A stretch of 64,000 nucleotides of DNA from Micrococcus cohnii (GCF_014205175.1 NZ_JACHNA010000001.1:1674001-1738000); one strand, 5' to 3'; counted from the first letter of the stretch, positions 1 to 8,818 are shown. Notes: generated from the sequence alone by a model not told the origin. Translations and numbers: made by a program.

Positions 1-449
1 AGCTCGGCCTCGGGGCAGCGGCCGCCGTCGACGACGCCCAGGTCGGCGGGCTCGCCGACCGACTGTTCCCGCTGCTGGCCGAGCACGGTGTGGACTGGAC
101 CGCATTCTGGGCCAACCTCGCGGACCTCGCCCCGGGGGACGACCGGCCGCAGGTGGCCGTGGACGCCGACCCGTTCGTCCCCGTCCCCGCGGCTCTGCAG
201 ACCTGGTACGACGAGTGGGCGAGCCTCGGCCCCGACCGCGAGGCGATGCGCCGAGCCAATCCGAGGCGCATCCCGCGGAACCGTCCGCTCGACGCGGCCC
301 TGACCAGCGCCGAGGCCGGCGACCTGGCCGACGTTGAACGCATCCTGGCCGCGGTGCGCGATCCGTTCACCCCGCGCGCGGACGCCCCGGACCTCGAGCG
401 TCCGGCCTCTCCCGACGCCGGTCCGTTCGTCACCTACTGCGGCACCTGA
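1..449 (+). CDS. selO: SelO family protein adenylyltransferase, C-terminal fragment (cut by window edge)
   Basis: This is the last 148 codons of a reading frame that enters from the left edge (first full codon at 3). SelO (YdiU) enzymes are pseudokinases that transfer AMP from ATP to protein Ser, Thr or Tyr residues. The catalytic part lies outside the window. What is visible is the family's C-terminal tail: a run ending NPRRIPRN, then a helical stretch, a proline-rich linker, and the final FVTYCGT with a cysteine near the C terminus, as in many SelO proteins. It converges on the phosphodiesterase gene, which ends 36 bp away. The assignment rests on the tail only; the family call is fairly secure but the active site cannot be checked. 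Confidence 0.75.
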   Translation, partial: LGLGAAAAVDDAQVGGLADRLFPLLAEHGVDWTAFWANLADLAPGDDRPQVAVDADPFVPVPAALQTWYDEWASLGPDREAMRRANPRRIPRNRPLDAALTSAEAGDLADVERILAAVRDPFTPRADAPDLERPASPDAGPFVTYCGT

Positions 450-484
450 GGTCGGGCCCGGCTGTGGCGTCCTTCCTCGACGCG

Positions 485-1738
485 TCAGTTGGCGAAGGCA
501 TCCAGCAGACGGCCGTCCGCGGTGAACAGAGCGACCGAGTCGCCGCCGTTGTTCAGGACGTTTTTCTCCCCGCCGTTGTAGTAGGCGTCCTCAGTGTCGG
601 TGCCGGGACCGGTGTACACGCGCAGCACAGCCCCTGGCCGCAACACGTACCCCTCACCGACGGTGAGCGTGTTGTAGGCGGCGTCGCGCAGCACATATCC
701 GGACACGTCGACAGTGTGGCGGCCGTCGTTGACCAGGACAACGTGCTCCCCGGTCTCAGGCTGCAAGTCCGCCCCTGGCACGTTGTTGACGGAGTCCAGG
801 ATGCGCACGTCGCGACCATGCGGAAACGGGTCGAGGCCGTGCACGTGGCGCATGAGCTCGAGCGGGAAGTCGGTGGTCACACGCTGGACGCCGAGGGCGA
901 CCATCTGCTCGTACTTCTCGACTGAGTTCACGGTGTACACGCCGATCTCCAGGCCCGCGGCCGTCACCCGCTCGACGCCGGCCGCGTCGAGGGTGCGGTA
1001 GCTGGTGCCGAAGCTGTCTGCGTAGGTGGCGATCTCCGCAAGCTCCGCGGCCATCGGGACGGTGCCGCGCAGCTCCTGCAGCGGGACGTCGGGGGCGAGC
1101 TCCGCGAAGCGTCGGTTCGAGGCGGAGTCGAAGCCGAGCACCTCGACCTTGCCGGCGGCGACGAGGCGCTGCCAGCGCGGGTCCTGCTCGAGCGCGTCGG
1201 CGACGACCTGCTCGATGCCCGGCGAGCCGGCCGGGTCCTTGATTTCGATGAACACGCCGGTGTTGCGGTTGGCGACGCGCGCGGCGTCGCCGAGGTGCGG
1301 GATGCGCTCGCCGGCGAACTCGTCCGAGTAGGCGGAGCCGATCTCGAGCCGCTGCAGCTCGGCCCACGTGAAACTTGTGATCGGGTCCTTCTCGCGGCCT
1401 GGGAACACCTCGGCGACGTTCGTCGTGCGGGCCGGCGTGGAGTCGTGGAACAGGAACGGGACGCCGTCGGCGGAGAGCTGGACGTCGATTTCGAAGTGGT
1501 CGGCCTTAGCACGGACGGCGTCGCGGAAGGCGCTGACGCTATTCTCGGGGGCGGTGCCGGCGGCGCCGCGGTGGCCAATGATCAGCGGACGGTCCGCGTC
1601 CCGATGCCTGGTCGGTGCGGCGGACGCGGCGGGGGCGGCGTGGAGGCCGCCGGCGAGCGCGGCGCCGGCGAGTGCCGTGGTGACGGTGCGGCGGGGAATG
1701 GGAGCGGCGGTCTGTGGGATGTCGGTGCGGTCCTGCAT
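485..1738 (-). CDS. Secreted glycerophosphodiester phosphodiesterase with C-terminal lamin-tail domain
   Basis: Predicted to hydrolyse glycerophosphodiesters to glycerol 3-phosphate and an alcohol outside the cytoplasm. The start at 1738 (MQDRTDIPQ) is preferred over an upstream one because GGAGG lies 8-9 nt before it. Residues 14-42 form a twin-arginine-type signal (PRRTVTT, an alanine-rich core, then ASA). The GDPD domain begins with GHRGAAG (about residues 55-61), followed by FEIDVQLSADG and FLFHD, the conserved acid and histidine motifs. After about residue 310 comes a lamin-tail (LTD) beta fold with a typical LNNGGDSVALF stretch. Phosphodiesterase-LTD fusions are known in actinobacterial secreted hydrolases. 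Monocistronic and convergent with selO. Substrate is not determinable; teichoic acid or phospholipid head groups are candidates. Confidence 0.88.
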   Translation of the reverse strand: MQDRTDIPQTAAPIPRRTVTTALAGAALAGGLHAAPAASAAPTRHRDADRPLIIGHRGAAGTAPENSVSAFRDAVRAKADHFEIDVQLSADGVPFLFHDSTPARTTNVAEVFPGREKDPITSFTWAELQRLEIGSAYSDEFAGERIPHLGDAARVANRNTGVFIEIKDPAGSPGIEQVVADALEQDPRWQRLVAAGKVEVLGFDSASNRRFAELAPDVPLQELRGTVPMAAELAEIATYADSFGTSYRTLDAAGVERVTAAGLEIGVYTVNSVEKYEQMVALGVQRVTTDFPLELMRHVHGLDPFPHGRDVRILDSVNNVPGADLQPETGEHVVLVNDGRHTVDVSGYVLRDAAYNTLTVGEGYVLRPGAVLRVYTGPGTDTEDAYYNGGEKNVLNNGGDSVALFTADGRLLDAFAN

Positions 1739-1875
1739 GAGCGGGTCCTCCAGGAGGGGTGGGAGTCGCGGCCGGTGCCGGCCTCGGCCGAGGGTCCCAG
1801 TCGTGGACAACCTGCGCGTGACCAGCCGGTGGCCCCGACATGAACCTCCCGGACCCGCTGTTCACCTCCGCCGAT

Positions 1876-2238
1876 TCACTTCTGCTTCTTGTCGACCACC
1901 GTCAGGTAGAGCTGGCCGTCGCGCTCCTCGACGCGGTGCACACCGATCGGCTCGGTGGCCGGCAGGCACTGCGGCTTCCCGTCGGTGAGGCAGAAGGCGG
2001 AGCCGTGCAGCCAGCACTCGATCGTGTCCTCCTCGAGTTCGCCCTCGGCCAGGGAGACATCGCCGTGGGTGCAGGAGTCGTCGACGGCGTGGAAGCGACC
2101 GTCCTGGGTGTGGAACACGGCGATGTCGTCCCAGTGGCCGGTCGTCCCGGTGGGGACGACGAGGCCCTGCCCCTCGGGCAGATCGGTGGCGGCTCCGACG
2201 TGGATCTCGGCGTTCTCGGTGGCAGCAGTGTCAGTCAT
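1876..2238 (-). CDS. Rieske [2Fe-2S] ferredoxin
   Basis: A 120-residue soluble electron carrier. Two ligand motifs are visible: CTH at about residues 56-58 and CWLH at about 75-78, matching the CxH...CxxH pattern that binds a Rieske cluster. Length and fold match the ferredoxin components of ring-hydroxylating dioxygenases (BphF type) and similar small Rieske proteins. No dioxygenase or reductase partner lies next to it, so the redox partner is unknown; it may serve a distant oxygenase. There is no Shine-Dalgarno sequence. The hexamer TAGGTT sits 6 nt before the ATG, which suggests a leaderless mRNA. The gene is separated from the upstream aminotransferase by a strong hairpin, so it probably has its own promoter. 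Confidence 0.88.
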   Translation of the reverse strand: MTDTAATENAEIHVGAATDLPEGQGLVVPTGTTGHWDDIAVFHTQDGRFHAVDDSCTHGDVSLAEGELEEDTIECWLHGSAFCLTDGKPQCLPATEPIGVHRVEERDGQLYLTVVDKKQK

Positions 2239-2286
2239 GGCCCCAACCTAACGCGCCCCGCCGCTCCTCGCTCGCGCGGGGAACGA

Positions 2287-2324
2287 CGCCCCCGGCCCCG
2301 TCGCGGCGGACGGGACCGGGGGCG
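2287..2324 (-). terminator. Hairpin terminator after the aminotransferase gene
   Basis: Two 16-base arms (2287-2302 and 2309-2324) pair with one mismatch around a 6-base loop GCGGCG. It lies 55 bp beyond the aminotransferase stop codon, in the direction of its transcription, and before the ferredoxin start. No T-run follows, as is usual for terminators in GC-rich actinobacteria. Confidence 0.7.
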
Positions 2325-2378
2325 CGGAACCTCAGGAGAGGCCGAGATCAGCCTCAGTGCGGGCCGGCAGCAGGCGCC

Positions 2379-3509
2379 TCAGCCCTGGATGTACTCGCGG
2401 GCGAGCTCGAGGAAGCGGTCGTTCGCCTCGACCTCGCCGATGCTCACGCGCACGCCCTCACCGGCGAACGCACGCACGGACAGGGCACGGGTGCCGGCCA
2501 GGGCGGCGAACTCGCTCGCGCGCTCGGCCAGGGGCAGCCACACGAAGTTCGCGTGGGTCTCGGGGACGTCCCAGCCGGCCTCGGTCAGGGCGGCCACGAC
2601 GCGTTCGCGCTCGTCGACGACCTTCTGGACGCGCTCCTCGACGTCGGAGAGGTTCTCGAGCGAGGCGATCGCGGCCTGCTCGGCCAGCGTCGAGACCGCG
2701 AACGGCACGGCGACCACGCGCAGGTGCTTGGTGATCTCCTGGTTCGCGATCGAGTAGCCCACGCGCAGGTTCGCCAGCCCGTGGGCCTTGGAGAAGGTGC
2801 GCAGCACGGCGACGTTCTCGTGCCGGCGGTACATCTCGATGCCCTGCACCGCGTCGTCGTGACGGACGAACTCGACGTAGGCCTCGTCGATGACCACGAG
2901 GATGTCCTTGGGCACCTTGGCCAGGAAGTCCTCGACCTCGTCGGTGGTGAGCACCGGGCCGGTCGGGTTGTTCGGGGTGCACAGCAGGATCACGCGGGTG
3001 TTCTCGGTGATCGCCTCCAGCATGGCCGGCAGGTCGTGGCGGTGGTCCGCGGTCAGCGGGACCTGCACATCGGCGGCGCCGGCGGTGCGCACCACAATCG
3101 GGTAGGCCTCGAAGGAGCGCCACGCGAAGATCACCTCGTCCCGGTGACCGTCGTCGTGTCCGCCGGCGTAGGCGTTGATGATCTGCGTCAGCGCGCCCAG
3201 GGAGCCGGCGCCGGTGACGATGTCCTCGGCCGGCACGTCGTGATGGGCGGCGAGGCGCTCGCGCAAGGCGGTGGACAGCGGGTCCGGGTAGCGGCACAGG
3301 ACGCTGGCGTCCTGACCGCCGGAGACCATCTCGGTCAGCGTGGCGTGCACGCCGGGCACGGGCGCGTACGGGTTCTCGTTCGAGGAGAGCTTGTAGGAGG
3401 TGAGCCCCTCGACGGCGGCCGGCGGCTTGCCCGCGGCGTAGGGAGGAAGTCGATCGATGACCGGGTTCGGGCGGACGGCCTGCGGGCTCGGCTGAGGAAT
3501 GTCGTTCAT
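2379..3509 (-). CDS. hisC: Histidinol-phosphate / aromatic amino acid aminotransferase
   Basis: A 376-residue fold-type I PLP enzyme of the HisC/Pat group. Visible motifs are SSNENPY near the N terminus, CTPNNPTGP, the substrate and PLP-binding DEAYVEF, and TFSKAHGLANLRVGY, whose lysine forms the Schiff base. Members transaminate histidinol phosphate or, in actinobacterial Pat-type paralogs, phenylalanine, tyrosine and their keto acids. No his genes are nearby, and its neighbours handle aromatic compounds, so an aromatic aminotransferase role is a reasonable inference but not proven. The start is set at ATG 3509, where TAGTCT lies 7 nt upstream (3522-3517), consistent with a leaderless transcript; the reading frame stays open upstream without a start-like context. 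A hairpin terminator follows the gene. Confidence 0.85.
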   Translation of the reverse strand: MNDIPQPSPQAVRPNPVIDRLPPYAAGKPPAAVEGLTSYKLSSNENPYAPVPGVHATLTEMVSGGQDASVLCRYPDPLSTALRERLAAHHDVPAEDIVTGAGSLGALTQIINAYAGGHDDGHRDEVIFAWRSFEAYPIVVRTAGAADVQVPLTADHRHDLPAMLEAITENTRVILLCTPNNPTGPVLTTDEVEDFLAKVPKDILVVIDEAYVEFVRHDDAVQGIEMYRRHENVAVLRTFSKAHGLANLRVGYSIANQEITKHLRVVAVPFAVSTLAEQAAIASLENLSDVEERVQKVVDERERVVAALTEAGWDVPETHANFVWLPLAERASEFAALAGTRALSVRAFAGEGVRVSIGEVEANDRFLELAREYIQG

Positions 3510-3648
3510 GTGGCCCAGACTACGTCCGCTCCTGCGTTCCGTCGTCGATGCTCTCCAGGTTGCAGCCAGATCGTCGCGGTCAGCCGGAGTGAGGGGCATT
3601 TCGTCCGGATCATTGCGGGCGCGGGTCGGAGCGGGGGACGCACCACGG

Positions 3649-4398
3649 TCATGGCGCCGCGTGCCCCAACGCCCCGGCGATACGCCGGGCACCGTCGGCC
3701 AGCCGCCCGCCCAGCCGCTCGACGTCCGCTTCCCGGGTGGCGTAGACGACGGCGAGCGCGGCCGGCAGCTGGCCGGGCAGCCGTAGCGGGACCGCGACGG
3801 AGGAGACGCCGGTGATGACCTCGTCGTTGCTGACGGCGAAGCCGCGGGTGAGCGTCGCGTCGGCGTCGACGAAGACGGACTCGGGCACACCGTCCGCGGC
3901 GGCGGTCTCACGCTCGGCGGCCTCCAGCACCGAGGCGATGGCCAGGCCAGGTGCCCCGCGGTCGAGAGGGTGCCGGGTGCCGGGGCGTTGCGTGACGAGG
4001 TTGCCGCGCGGCGGCTCCACTGTGACGAGCGTGGTGCATTCGCCGGCGTCCCACACCACGACGAAGGCGCTCATCCCCAGTTCGCTCGAGACCGCGGTGA
4101 GCTCGGGCAGCGCGGCGGCCTGCAGGTCCTGTTCGACTCGGCGGGCGAGCACCGCCAAGGCGGGGGCGGGGTGGACCCGGCCCGCGTCGTCGCGTCGGAG
4201 ATAGCCGTGGTCCTCGAGGGTGCGCAAGATCCGGTAGGCGATCGAGCGGTGCACGTCGAGTCCGGCGGCCAGCTCGGCGATGGTCGGCGGGACGGGGGCC
4301 TGGGCGGCCAGTTCGAGCATCCGCAGGCCTCGGGCGAGGGTCTGCGATCCCGCGGGCCTCGACGCCCTCCCCTGCTGATCCGTCTGCGTCGTCGCCAC
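3649..4398 (-). CDS. IclR family transcriptional regulator
   Basis: A 249-residue regulator with an N-terminal winged helix-turn-helix (about residues 18-80, containing TIAELAAGLDVHRSIAYRI) and a C-terminal IclR effector-binding domain. The start is GTG 4398 because AGGAGG lies 8 nt upstream; an earlier in-frame GTG at 4437 lacks this. It is transcribed divergently from the aromatic hydroxylase gene at 4610. Two matching inverted repeats in the shared intergenic region (4464-4500) are good candidates for its operators. IclR-family proteins next to aromatic catabolic genes commonly sense the substrate or a ring-cleavage intermediate. It probably controls the hydroxylase gene and itself. Confidence 0.9.
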   Translation of the reverse strand: MATTQTDQQGRASRPAGSQTLARGLRMLELAAQAPVPPTIAELAAGLDVHRSIAYRILRTLEDHGYLRRDDAGRVHPAPALAVLARRVEQDLQAAALPELTAVSSELGMSAFVVVWDAGECTTLVTVEPPRGNLVTQRPGTRHPLDRGAPGLAIASVLEAAERETAAADGVPESVFVDADATLTRGFAVSNDEVITGVSSVAVPLRLPGQLPAALAVVYATREADVERLGGRLADGARRIAGALGHAAP

Positions 4399-4463
4399 GT
4401 GCGCGACCTCCTCGGCATCTCTTGTGCGGCACGTCACTCGCGCCTACAGTGTCCCACATCACT

Positions 4464-4500
4464 GTTCTGTTTTTGAACCAGGTGTTCTCTATGTGAACAC
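4464..4500. promoter_or_regulatory. Tandem IclR-type operators between the regulator and hydroxylase genes
   Basis: Two copies of GTTC-N7-GAAC occur at 4464-4478 and 4484-4498. The second copy extends to a perfect GTGTTC-N7-GAACAC (4482-4500). Their starts are 20 bp apart, close to two helical turns, so two dimers or a tetramer could bind the same DNA face. IclR-family regulators often bind tandem palindromes in divergent promoter regions. Confidence 0.7.
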
Positions 4501-4609
4501 GACGCCCGCGGTGCGCGCCGTCGAGTCGCCTGCGGCGTCGCGAACACCCCGGCTCCGCCCTCGCCGCATCCCGCCGCGCCCGGACTCCAGGACCAGGAAA
4601 GGACCCCCG

Positions 4610-6523
4610 ATGCTCTTCCACCACCACGGCTACGTCTCCACCAACCCGCGACGGCTTCCGGCCGCGGGTGTCGGCCTCGACCGGCCGACTGAGCTGCCCG
4701 ATGAGATGGACGTGCTCATCGTGGGCACCGGACCGGCCGGCATGATCGCCGCGGCACAGCTGGCCATGTTCCCGAACGTGCACACGCGCATCGTCGAGCG
4801 CCGCGCCGGCCGCCTCGAGATCGGCCAGGCCGACGGCATCCAGGCCCGTTCCGTCGAGACGTTCCAGGCGTTCGGCTTCGCGAGCGAGATCATCGACGAG
4901 GCGTTCGACCTGACCTCGATGGCCTTCTGGAACCCAGACCCGCAGAACCCCGAGAACATCGTGCGCACCTCGCTGGCCGAGGACGACCCGGAAGGCGTCT
5001 CGGAGTTCCCGCACCTGATCGTGAACCAGGCGCGCATCTTGGACTGGTTCGCCGAGTACATGCAGAACTCCCCGACCCGCATGGCGCCGGACTACGGCTG
5101 GGCGTTCGAGTCGCTCGACGACTCCGGTGCCGGCGAGCACCCCGTCACCGTGACCCTGCGCCGCACCGTGGACGAGCAGGGCGAGCCTCTGGCGGATCCG
5201 GCTTCGGGCCCGACCCGCCAGGTGCGCGCGAAGTACGTCGTCGGCGCCGACGGCGCGGGCTCACGCGTGCGCAAGGCGATCGGCCACCACCTCGCGGGCG
5301 ACGCCGCGAACCACGCGTGGGGCGTCATGGACGTGCTGGCGGACACCGATTTCCCGGACATCCGCACCAAGTGCGCGATCCACTCCAGCTCTGGCTCGAT
5401 CCTGCACATCCCCCGCGAGGGCGGGCACCTGTTCCGCATGTACGTGGATCTGGGAGAGGTGCCCGAGGACGACGACCACAAGGTGCGCAGCACCCCGATC
5501 GAGGAGGTCATCCGCCGCGCCCAGGCGATCGTGCACCCGTACCGTCTCGACGTGAAGGAGGTGGCGTGGAGCTCGGTGTACGAGGTGGGCCACCGCCTCA
5601 CCTCGGGCTTCGACAACCGTGAGCGCTGCGAGCACCCGAACGTGTTCCTGCTCGGCGACGCCTGCCACACCCACTCGGCGAAGGCCGGCCAGGGCATGAA
5701 CGTGTCCATGCAGGACGGCTGGAACCTGGGCTGGAAGCTCGGTCATGTGCTCTCTGGCATGGCGCCGGCCGAGCTCGTGCCGACCTATTCGGAAGAGCGC
5801 AAGGAGATCGCGAAGAATCTGATCGACTTCGACAAGGAGTGGTCGACGCTCATGGCGAAACCGATCTCGGAGCTGGGCGACCCGAACGAGGTGGCCGAGT
5901 TCTACACGAAGACCGCCGAGTTCCCGGCCGGCTTCATGACCGAGTACAAGCCCTCGATCCTCGTCTCCTCCGAGTCCGACCCGTCACTGGCCACCGGCTT
6001 CCCCCTGGGCAAGCGCTTCAAGTCCGAACTGGTCGAGCGCTCGTGCGACACGAACGTGAAGCACCTGGGCCATCTGCACCGGGCCGACGGCCGCTGGCGC
6101 GTGTACGTGTTCGCCGATGCCGCCTCGCCGCGATCGGAGGAGTCGAAGGTCGCCGCGTGGGCCCGGCAGATCGAGCAGGACCCGGCTTCGTTCCGCAATC
6201 GGCACACCCCGTCTCAGGCCCCACAGGACACGGTGTTCGACATCAAGGTCGTCTACCAGCAGAAGCAGAGCGAGTTCGCCTTCCCGGACGTGCCCGAACT
6301 GTTCCGTCCCACCACCGGGCCGCTGGGCTTGCACGACGTGAACAACATCTTCGCCACGTGCCAGGACAAGCACGGCCCGGACATCTTCGACACGCGCGGC
6401 GTCAGCCGGGACGGCGCGGTCGTCGTCGTGCGCCCGGACCACTACATCTCCGGCGTGTTCGGCCTCGACGAGCCGCAGAAGGTGAACGAGTTCTTCGCCG
6501 GTGTGCTGCTCGACCAGGACTGA
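4610..6523 (+). CDS. mobA: FAD-dependent 3-hydroxybenzoate 4-monooxygenase-like hydroxylase
   Basis: A 637-residue flavoprotein monooxygenase of the phenol 2-monooxygenase / MobA type. The N-terminal Rossmann motif is VGTGPAGMIAAAQL (about residues 39-52). The GD motif is FLLGDACHTHSAKAGQGMN, which binds the FAD ribityl chain. A C-terminal thioredoxin-like domain is typical of this group. Overall length and blocks such as GQADGI, GVMDV and REGGHLFRMYV match Comamonas-type MobA, which converts 3-hydroxybenzoate to protocatechuate with NADPH and O2. Phenol-type substrates remain possible. The start at 4610 has AGGAAAGGA upstream. It is controlled in all likelihood by the divergent IclR gene. 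No ring-cleavage genes are in the window, so the product must feed a pathway elsewhere. Confidence 0.78.
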   Translation: MLFHHHGYVSTNPRRLPAAGVGLDRPTELPDEMDVLIVGTGPAGMIAAAQLAMFPNVHTRIVERRAGRLEIGQADGIQARSVETFQAFGFASEIIDEAFDLTSMAFWNPDPQNPENIVRTSLAEDDPEGVSEFPHLIVNQARILDWFAEYMQNSPTRMAPDYGWAFESLDDSGAGEHPVTVTLRRTVDEQGEPLADPASGPTRQVRAKYVVGADGAGSRVRKAIGHHLAGDAANHAWGVMDVLADTDFPDIRTKCAIHSSSGSILHIPREGGHLFRMYVDLGEVPEDDDHKVRSTPIEEVIRRAQAIVHPYRLDVKEVAWSSVYEVGHRLTSGFDNRERCEHPNVFLLGDACHTHSAKAGQGMNVSMQDGWNLGWKLGHVLSGMAPAELVPTYSEERKEIAKNLIDFDKEWSTLMAKPISELGDPNEVAEFYTKTAEFPAGFMTEYKPSILVSSESDPSLATGFPLGKRFKSELVERSCDTNVKHLGHLHRADGRWRVYVFADAASPRSEESKVAAWARQIEQDPASFRNRHTPSQAPQDTVFDIKVVYQQKQSEFAFPDVPELFRPTTGPLGLHDVNNIFATCQDKHGPDIFDTRGVSRDGAVVVVRPDHYISGVFGLDEPQKVNEFFAGVLLDQD

Positions 6524-6533
6524 GTCGGGCGGC

Positions 6534-8150
6534 TCAGCGCGGTCGCCCGCCGCGCGGCGGCACGTTCTTCAGCGGCACCAGCGAACCGGTCTGCGCGGGG
6601 CTCTGGTAGACCGGCCCGGCGGTGCGCAGCCGGACATAAGAGCGGGAGGCGACCCGCCCCCGGGTCACCCCGGCCGTCGCCGCGATGAGGCCCTGCACCT
6701 CGGCGCGGTCCTGCTCGGGGCTCTCGTCAAGCCGTCGGGCCAGCTGCCGATAGTGGTCCATGTCGTGCGCCTCGACCATCTCGGCGAACAGCTTCTCGCG
6801 ATCGGCGTACATGCGGTCGATCGTCCGCGCGTCCCAGGATTCGACGGGCCCGTAGCGCTCCTCGAGCTCGGCCTCGGTCAGCGCCGGCTCAGAGGAGAAC
6901 TCGACCGTGCCCCGGCGGGCCGTGGTCGGGTCCGGGCCGCCGTCGACCGCCGTGACCATGTCCGCGGTGTCCACGATGTTCAGCACGTCCGCGTCCGGCC
7001 CGGCCTGTTGCCCGCCCGCCGGCGAGCCGACCGTGAGCGCCGAGACTGCCCCGTACCGGCCGGTCACCTCCTCCGAGGCCGTGAAGTTCACCGCGTGCAT
7101 CCCGCCCTGGGAGAAGCCGGTGAAGACGACGTCCGCTCCGTCGGGGACCCCCGCCGCCCGCATCGCGTCCAGCACGGCCGCCCGGGTCTGCTCGGAACCT
7201 GCGGCATAGGCGTCACGCAGCCCGTGTCGTCCGTTCCACAGCGTGTCCTGGTCGCCGTCGAACTGGGTTCCCGGCAACGAGACGACGTACACGTCCCCTC
7301 CCGCCTCCGCCTCCACGTGGGTGATGCCGATCGCGTTCTGCGGAGCGTCGTCGAACCGCTGCAGCTCCAGCAGCTCGGCCACTGACCCGTCGAGGCGTTC
7401 GGGAGGGCGAGGCGCCGGCACGGGCGCCCCGTCCACCGCGATCATCTCCGGCGGCAGCAGGCTCGCCAGCTCCTGGGAGACGCTGCTGTAGGAGAGCTGC
7501 TCCTCGAGCAGTCCCGCACGGCCGAGCTCCTCGGATCCGGCCTTCGCGCCCTTTTTCGTCAGCTGCTTCTGCGCCAGGCCCCGGGCGTCGAGCCGACCGA
7601 GCCCCGAGGCGGCACGCGCAGAGCCGCCGGAGGGGCCGCCGGCACCCGAGTCGCCGAGCAGCGCCGCGACCCGCGGGCCGAGGAGCTTGGCCAGCAGGAT
7701 CGTGGTCAGGGTCACCCGCACCTGCTGGCCCACCCCCGCGATCGCATACTCCGCGTCCCGCGCGTCGATCCCGTCCCCGGCGTTCTCGAGCATCGCTCCG
7801 CCGACGCCGCCCCAGCCGGACTCCGCGACCTGGACGGCGCCGCGCGCCCCCTTCTCCGCCGTCTCATAGCGGGCGATCGCCGTATGCGCCTTCAGACGGA
7901 GCCCGTCCGACTCCGCCGCGACGCGGTCGAGCCCGGCGATCAGCTCCCCGAGGGTGGTCTCCAGCCGGGCGGCGCACGCGGAGAAACCGCGATGGACGCC
8001 CACTTCGGCCGGCCAGGACATCGTCGCCATCTTCGCGGTGAAGGCCGCCCCGCCCAGCCCCGCCATCGCAGCGGCCGCCGTCTCGATCTGATCCAGGTCC
8101 GCGTGCACTGAGCCGGGCCCGCCGCGCGTGACGAAGGTCGGCCCGCTCAT
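6534..8150 (-). CDS. Alpha/beta hydrolase with N-terminal WXG-like helical region
   Basis: A 538-residue protein with a two-part architecture. Residues 1-130 are helical and alanine-rich with MSWPAEVG near residue 44, resembling the small helical modules at the start of type VII (ESX)-linked proteins. Residues about 285-470 resemble a class 3 lipase fold: VSLPGTQ (oxyanion region, about 290-296), the nucleophile elbow GFSQGG with Ser347, an aspartate around 394-397 (NIVDTAD), and a histidine at about 462 or 466. No signal peptide is visible. It overlaps the upstream small gene by 4 bp (ATGA), so the two are translationally coupled. Substrate is unknown. A secreted or toxin-like lipase/esterase is an inference; a cytoplasmic esterase is also possible. 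Confidence 0.72.
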   Translation of the reverse strand: MSGPTFVTRGGPGSVHADLDQIETAAAAMAGLGGAAFTAKMATMSWPAEVGVHRGFSACAARLETTLGELIAGLDRVAAESDGLRLKAHTAIARYETAEKGARGAVQVAESGWGGVGGAMLENAGDGIDARDAEYAIAGVGQQVRVTLTTILLAKLLGPRVAALLGDSGAGGPSGGSARAASGLGRLDARGLAQKQLTKKGAKAGSEELGRAGLLEEQLSYSSVSQELASLLPPEMIAVDGAPVPAPRPPERLDGSVAELLELQRFDDAPQNAIGITHVEAEAGGDVYVVSLPGTQFDGDQDTLWNGRHGLRDAYAAGSEQTRAAVLDAMRAAGVPDGADVVFTGFSQGGMHAVNFTASEEVTGRYGAVSALTVGSPAGGQQAGPDADVLNIVDTADMVTAVDGGPDPTTARRGTVEFSSEPALTEAELEERYGPVESWDARTIDRMYADREKLFAEMVEAHDMDHYRQLARRLDESPEQDRAEVQGLIAATAGVTRGRVASRSYVRLRTAGPVYQSPAQTGSLVPLKNVPPRGGRPR

Positions 8151-8572
8151 GAGCACACCGCCGTCCGCAGCGCCTGACGCGCGATGTCCCGGTCGCGCCG
8201 GGCACGGTCCAGCGCCGTCTCCGCGTCGATGATGGCCCCGGCCAGCTCGATCGCGCCCTCGTCGAAACGCATGATCACGCCCTCGGCCTCGTACCTCAGG
8301 TCCTCGAGGCGCTCCTTGAAACGGCGGCCTGCGTCGGAGACCCAGTCGACCATCTCCGCCCGGCGCAGGGGCGTGAGCTGCTCCTCCCAATCCTTCTGCT
8401 CCTGCACGTACCTCGTCTGCAACCATTTCAGGTGCATGACCGACGCCTGCGCCGCGGCCACGCGCGCCTCGAGCCCGGGCGCCGCCGGATGGAGAGCTCC
8501 GGCCACGTCCACGACCCCGGTGCCGCAAACGGCCCCTCGTCCCAGATCCTGCATCCCCCGCATGATGTCCAT
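8147..8572 (-). CDS. Small helical WXG100-like protein, coupled to the hydrolase gene
   Basis: A 141-residue protein, not assigned to a named family by eye. The central part is predicted helical and carries [16 protein letters not shown] at about residues 78-93, a Trp-x-x-x-Ala...Phe...Leu pattern seen in WXG100/ESX-type proteins. The tail is a long charged helix. The start at 8572 (MDIMRGMQD) is chosen because the longer frame upstream has no ribosome-binding context; in-frame ATGs at 8563 and 8554 are alternatives. The stop overlaps the hydrolase start by 4 bp. In type VII-associated loci, such a partner often acts as a targeting chaperone for the larger protein. That role is inferred here from gene order only. 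Confidence 0.62.
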   Translation of the reverse strand: MDIMRGMQDLGRGAVCGTGVVDVAGALHPAAPGLEARVAAAQASVMHLKWLQTRYVQEQKDWEEQLTPLRRAEMVDWVSDAGRRFKERLEDLRYEAEGVIMRFDEGAIELAGAIIDAETALDRARRDRDIARQALRTAVCS

Positions 8573-8718
8573 GACGCCGACGGTAGACGCCGAGTCCACC
8601 CGGGCCCCGGCCGTCGCCGTCGGCCGTGGGCAGACCCCGCCGGAACGCGCCCTGTGCAGGAGCACGACCCCGCAGCGCCACGATCGAGTGTGTTGACCGC
8701 CACGGTCAGCTCCCCTAT

Positions 8719-8736
8719 CCTGAACGAACGGTCAGT
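8719..8736. promoter_or_regulatory. Putative PaaR operator upstream of paaA
   Basis: An imperfect 8-2-8 palindrome, CCTGAACG-AA-CGGTCAGT. It matches the consensus ACCGAACG/ACCGACCG-NN-CGGTCGGT shared by four other sites in front of paa units in this window. It lies 83 bp before the paaA start, in the gap to the divergent small gene. Confidence 0.72.
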
Positions 8737-8818
8737 AATTCACTGCGCCGCCGCCGTGCCCGCACGCCACACCCGGCCGGACACGCGTCAGACCGCCGCA
8801 CACCATGAGGTGACGACC

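Noticed and set aside
2379-3911. 510-residue aminotransferase with an N-terminal extension
   Set aside because: The extra 134 residues are arginine- and proline-rich noise overlapping the IclR gene; the HisC fold starts right after ATG 3509.
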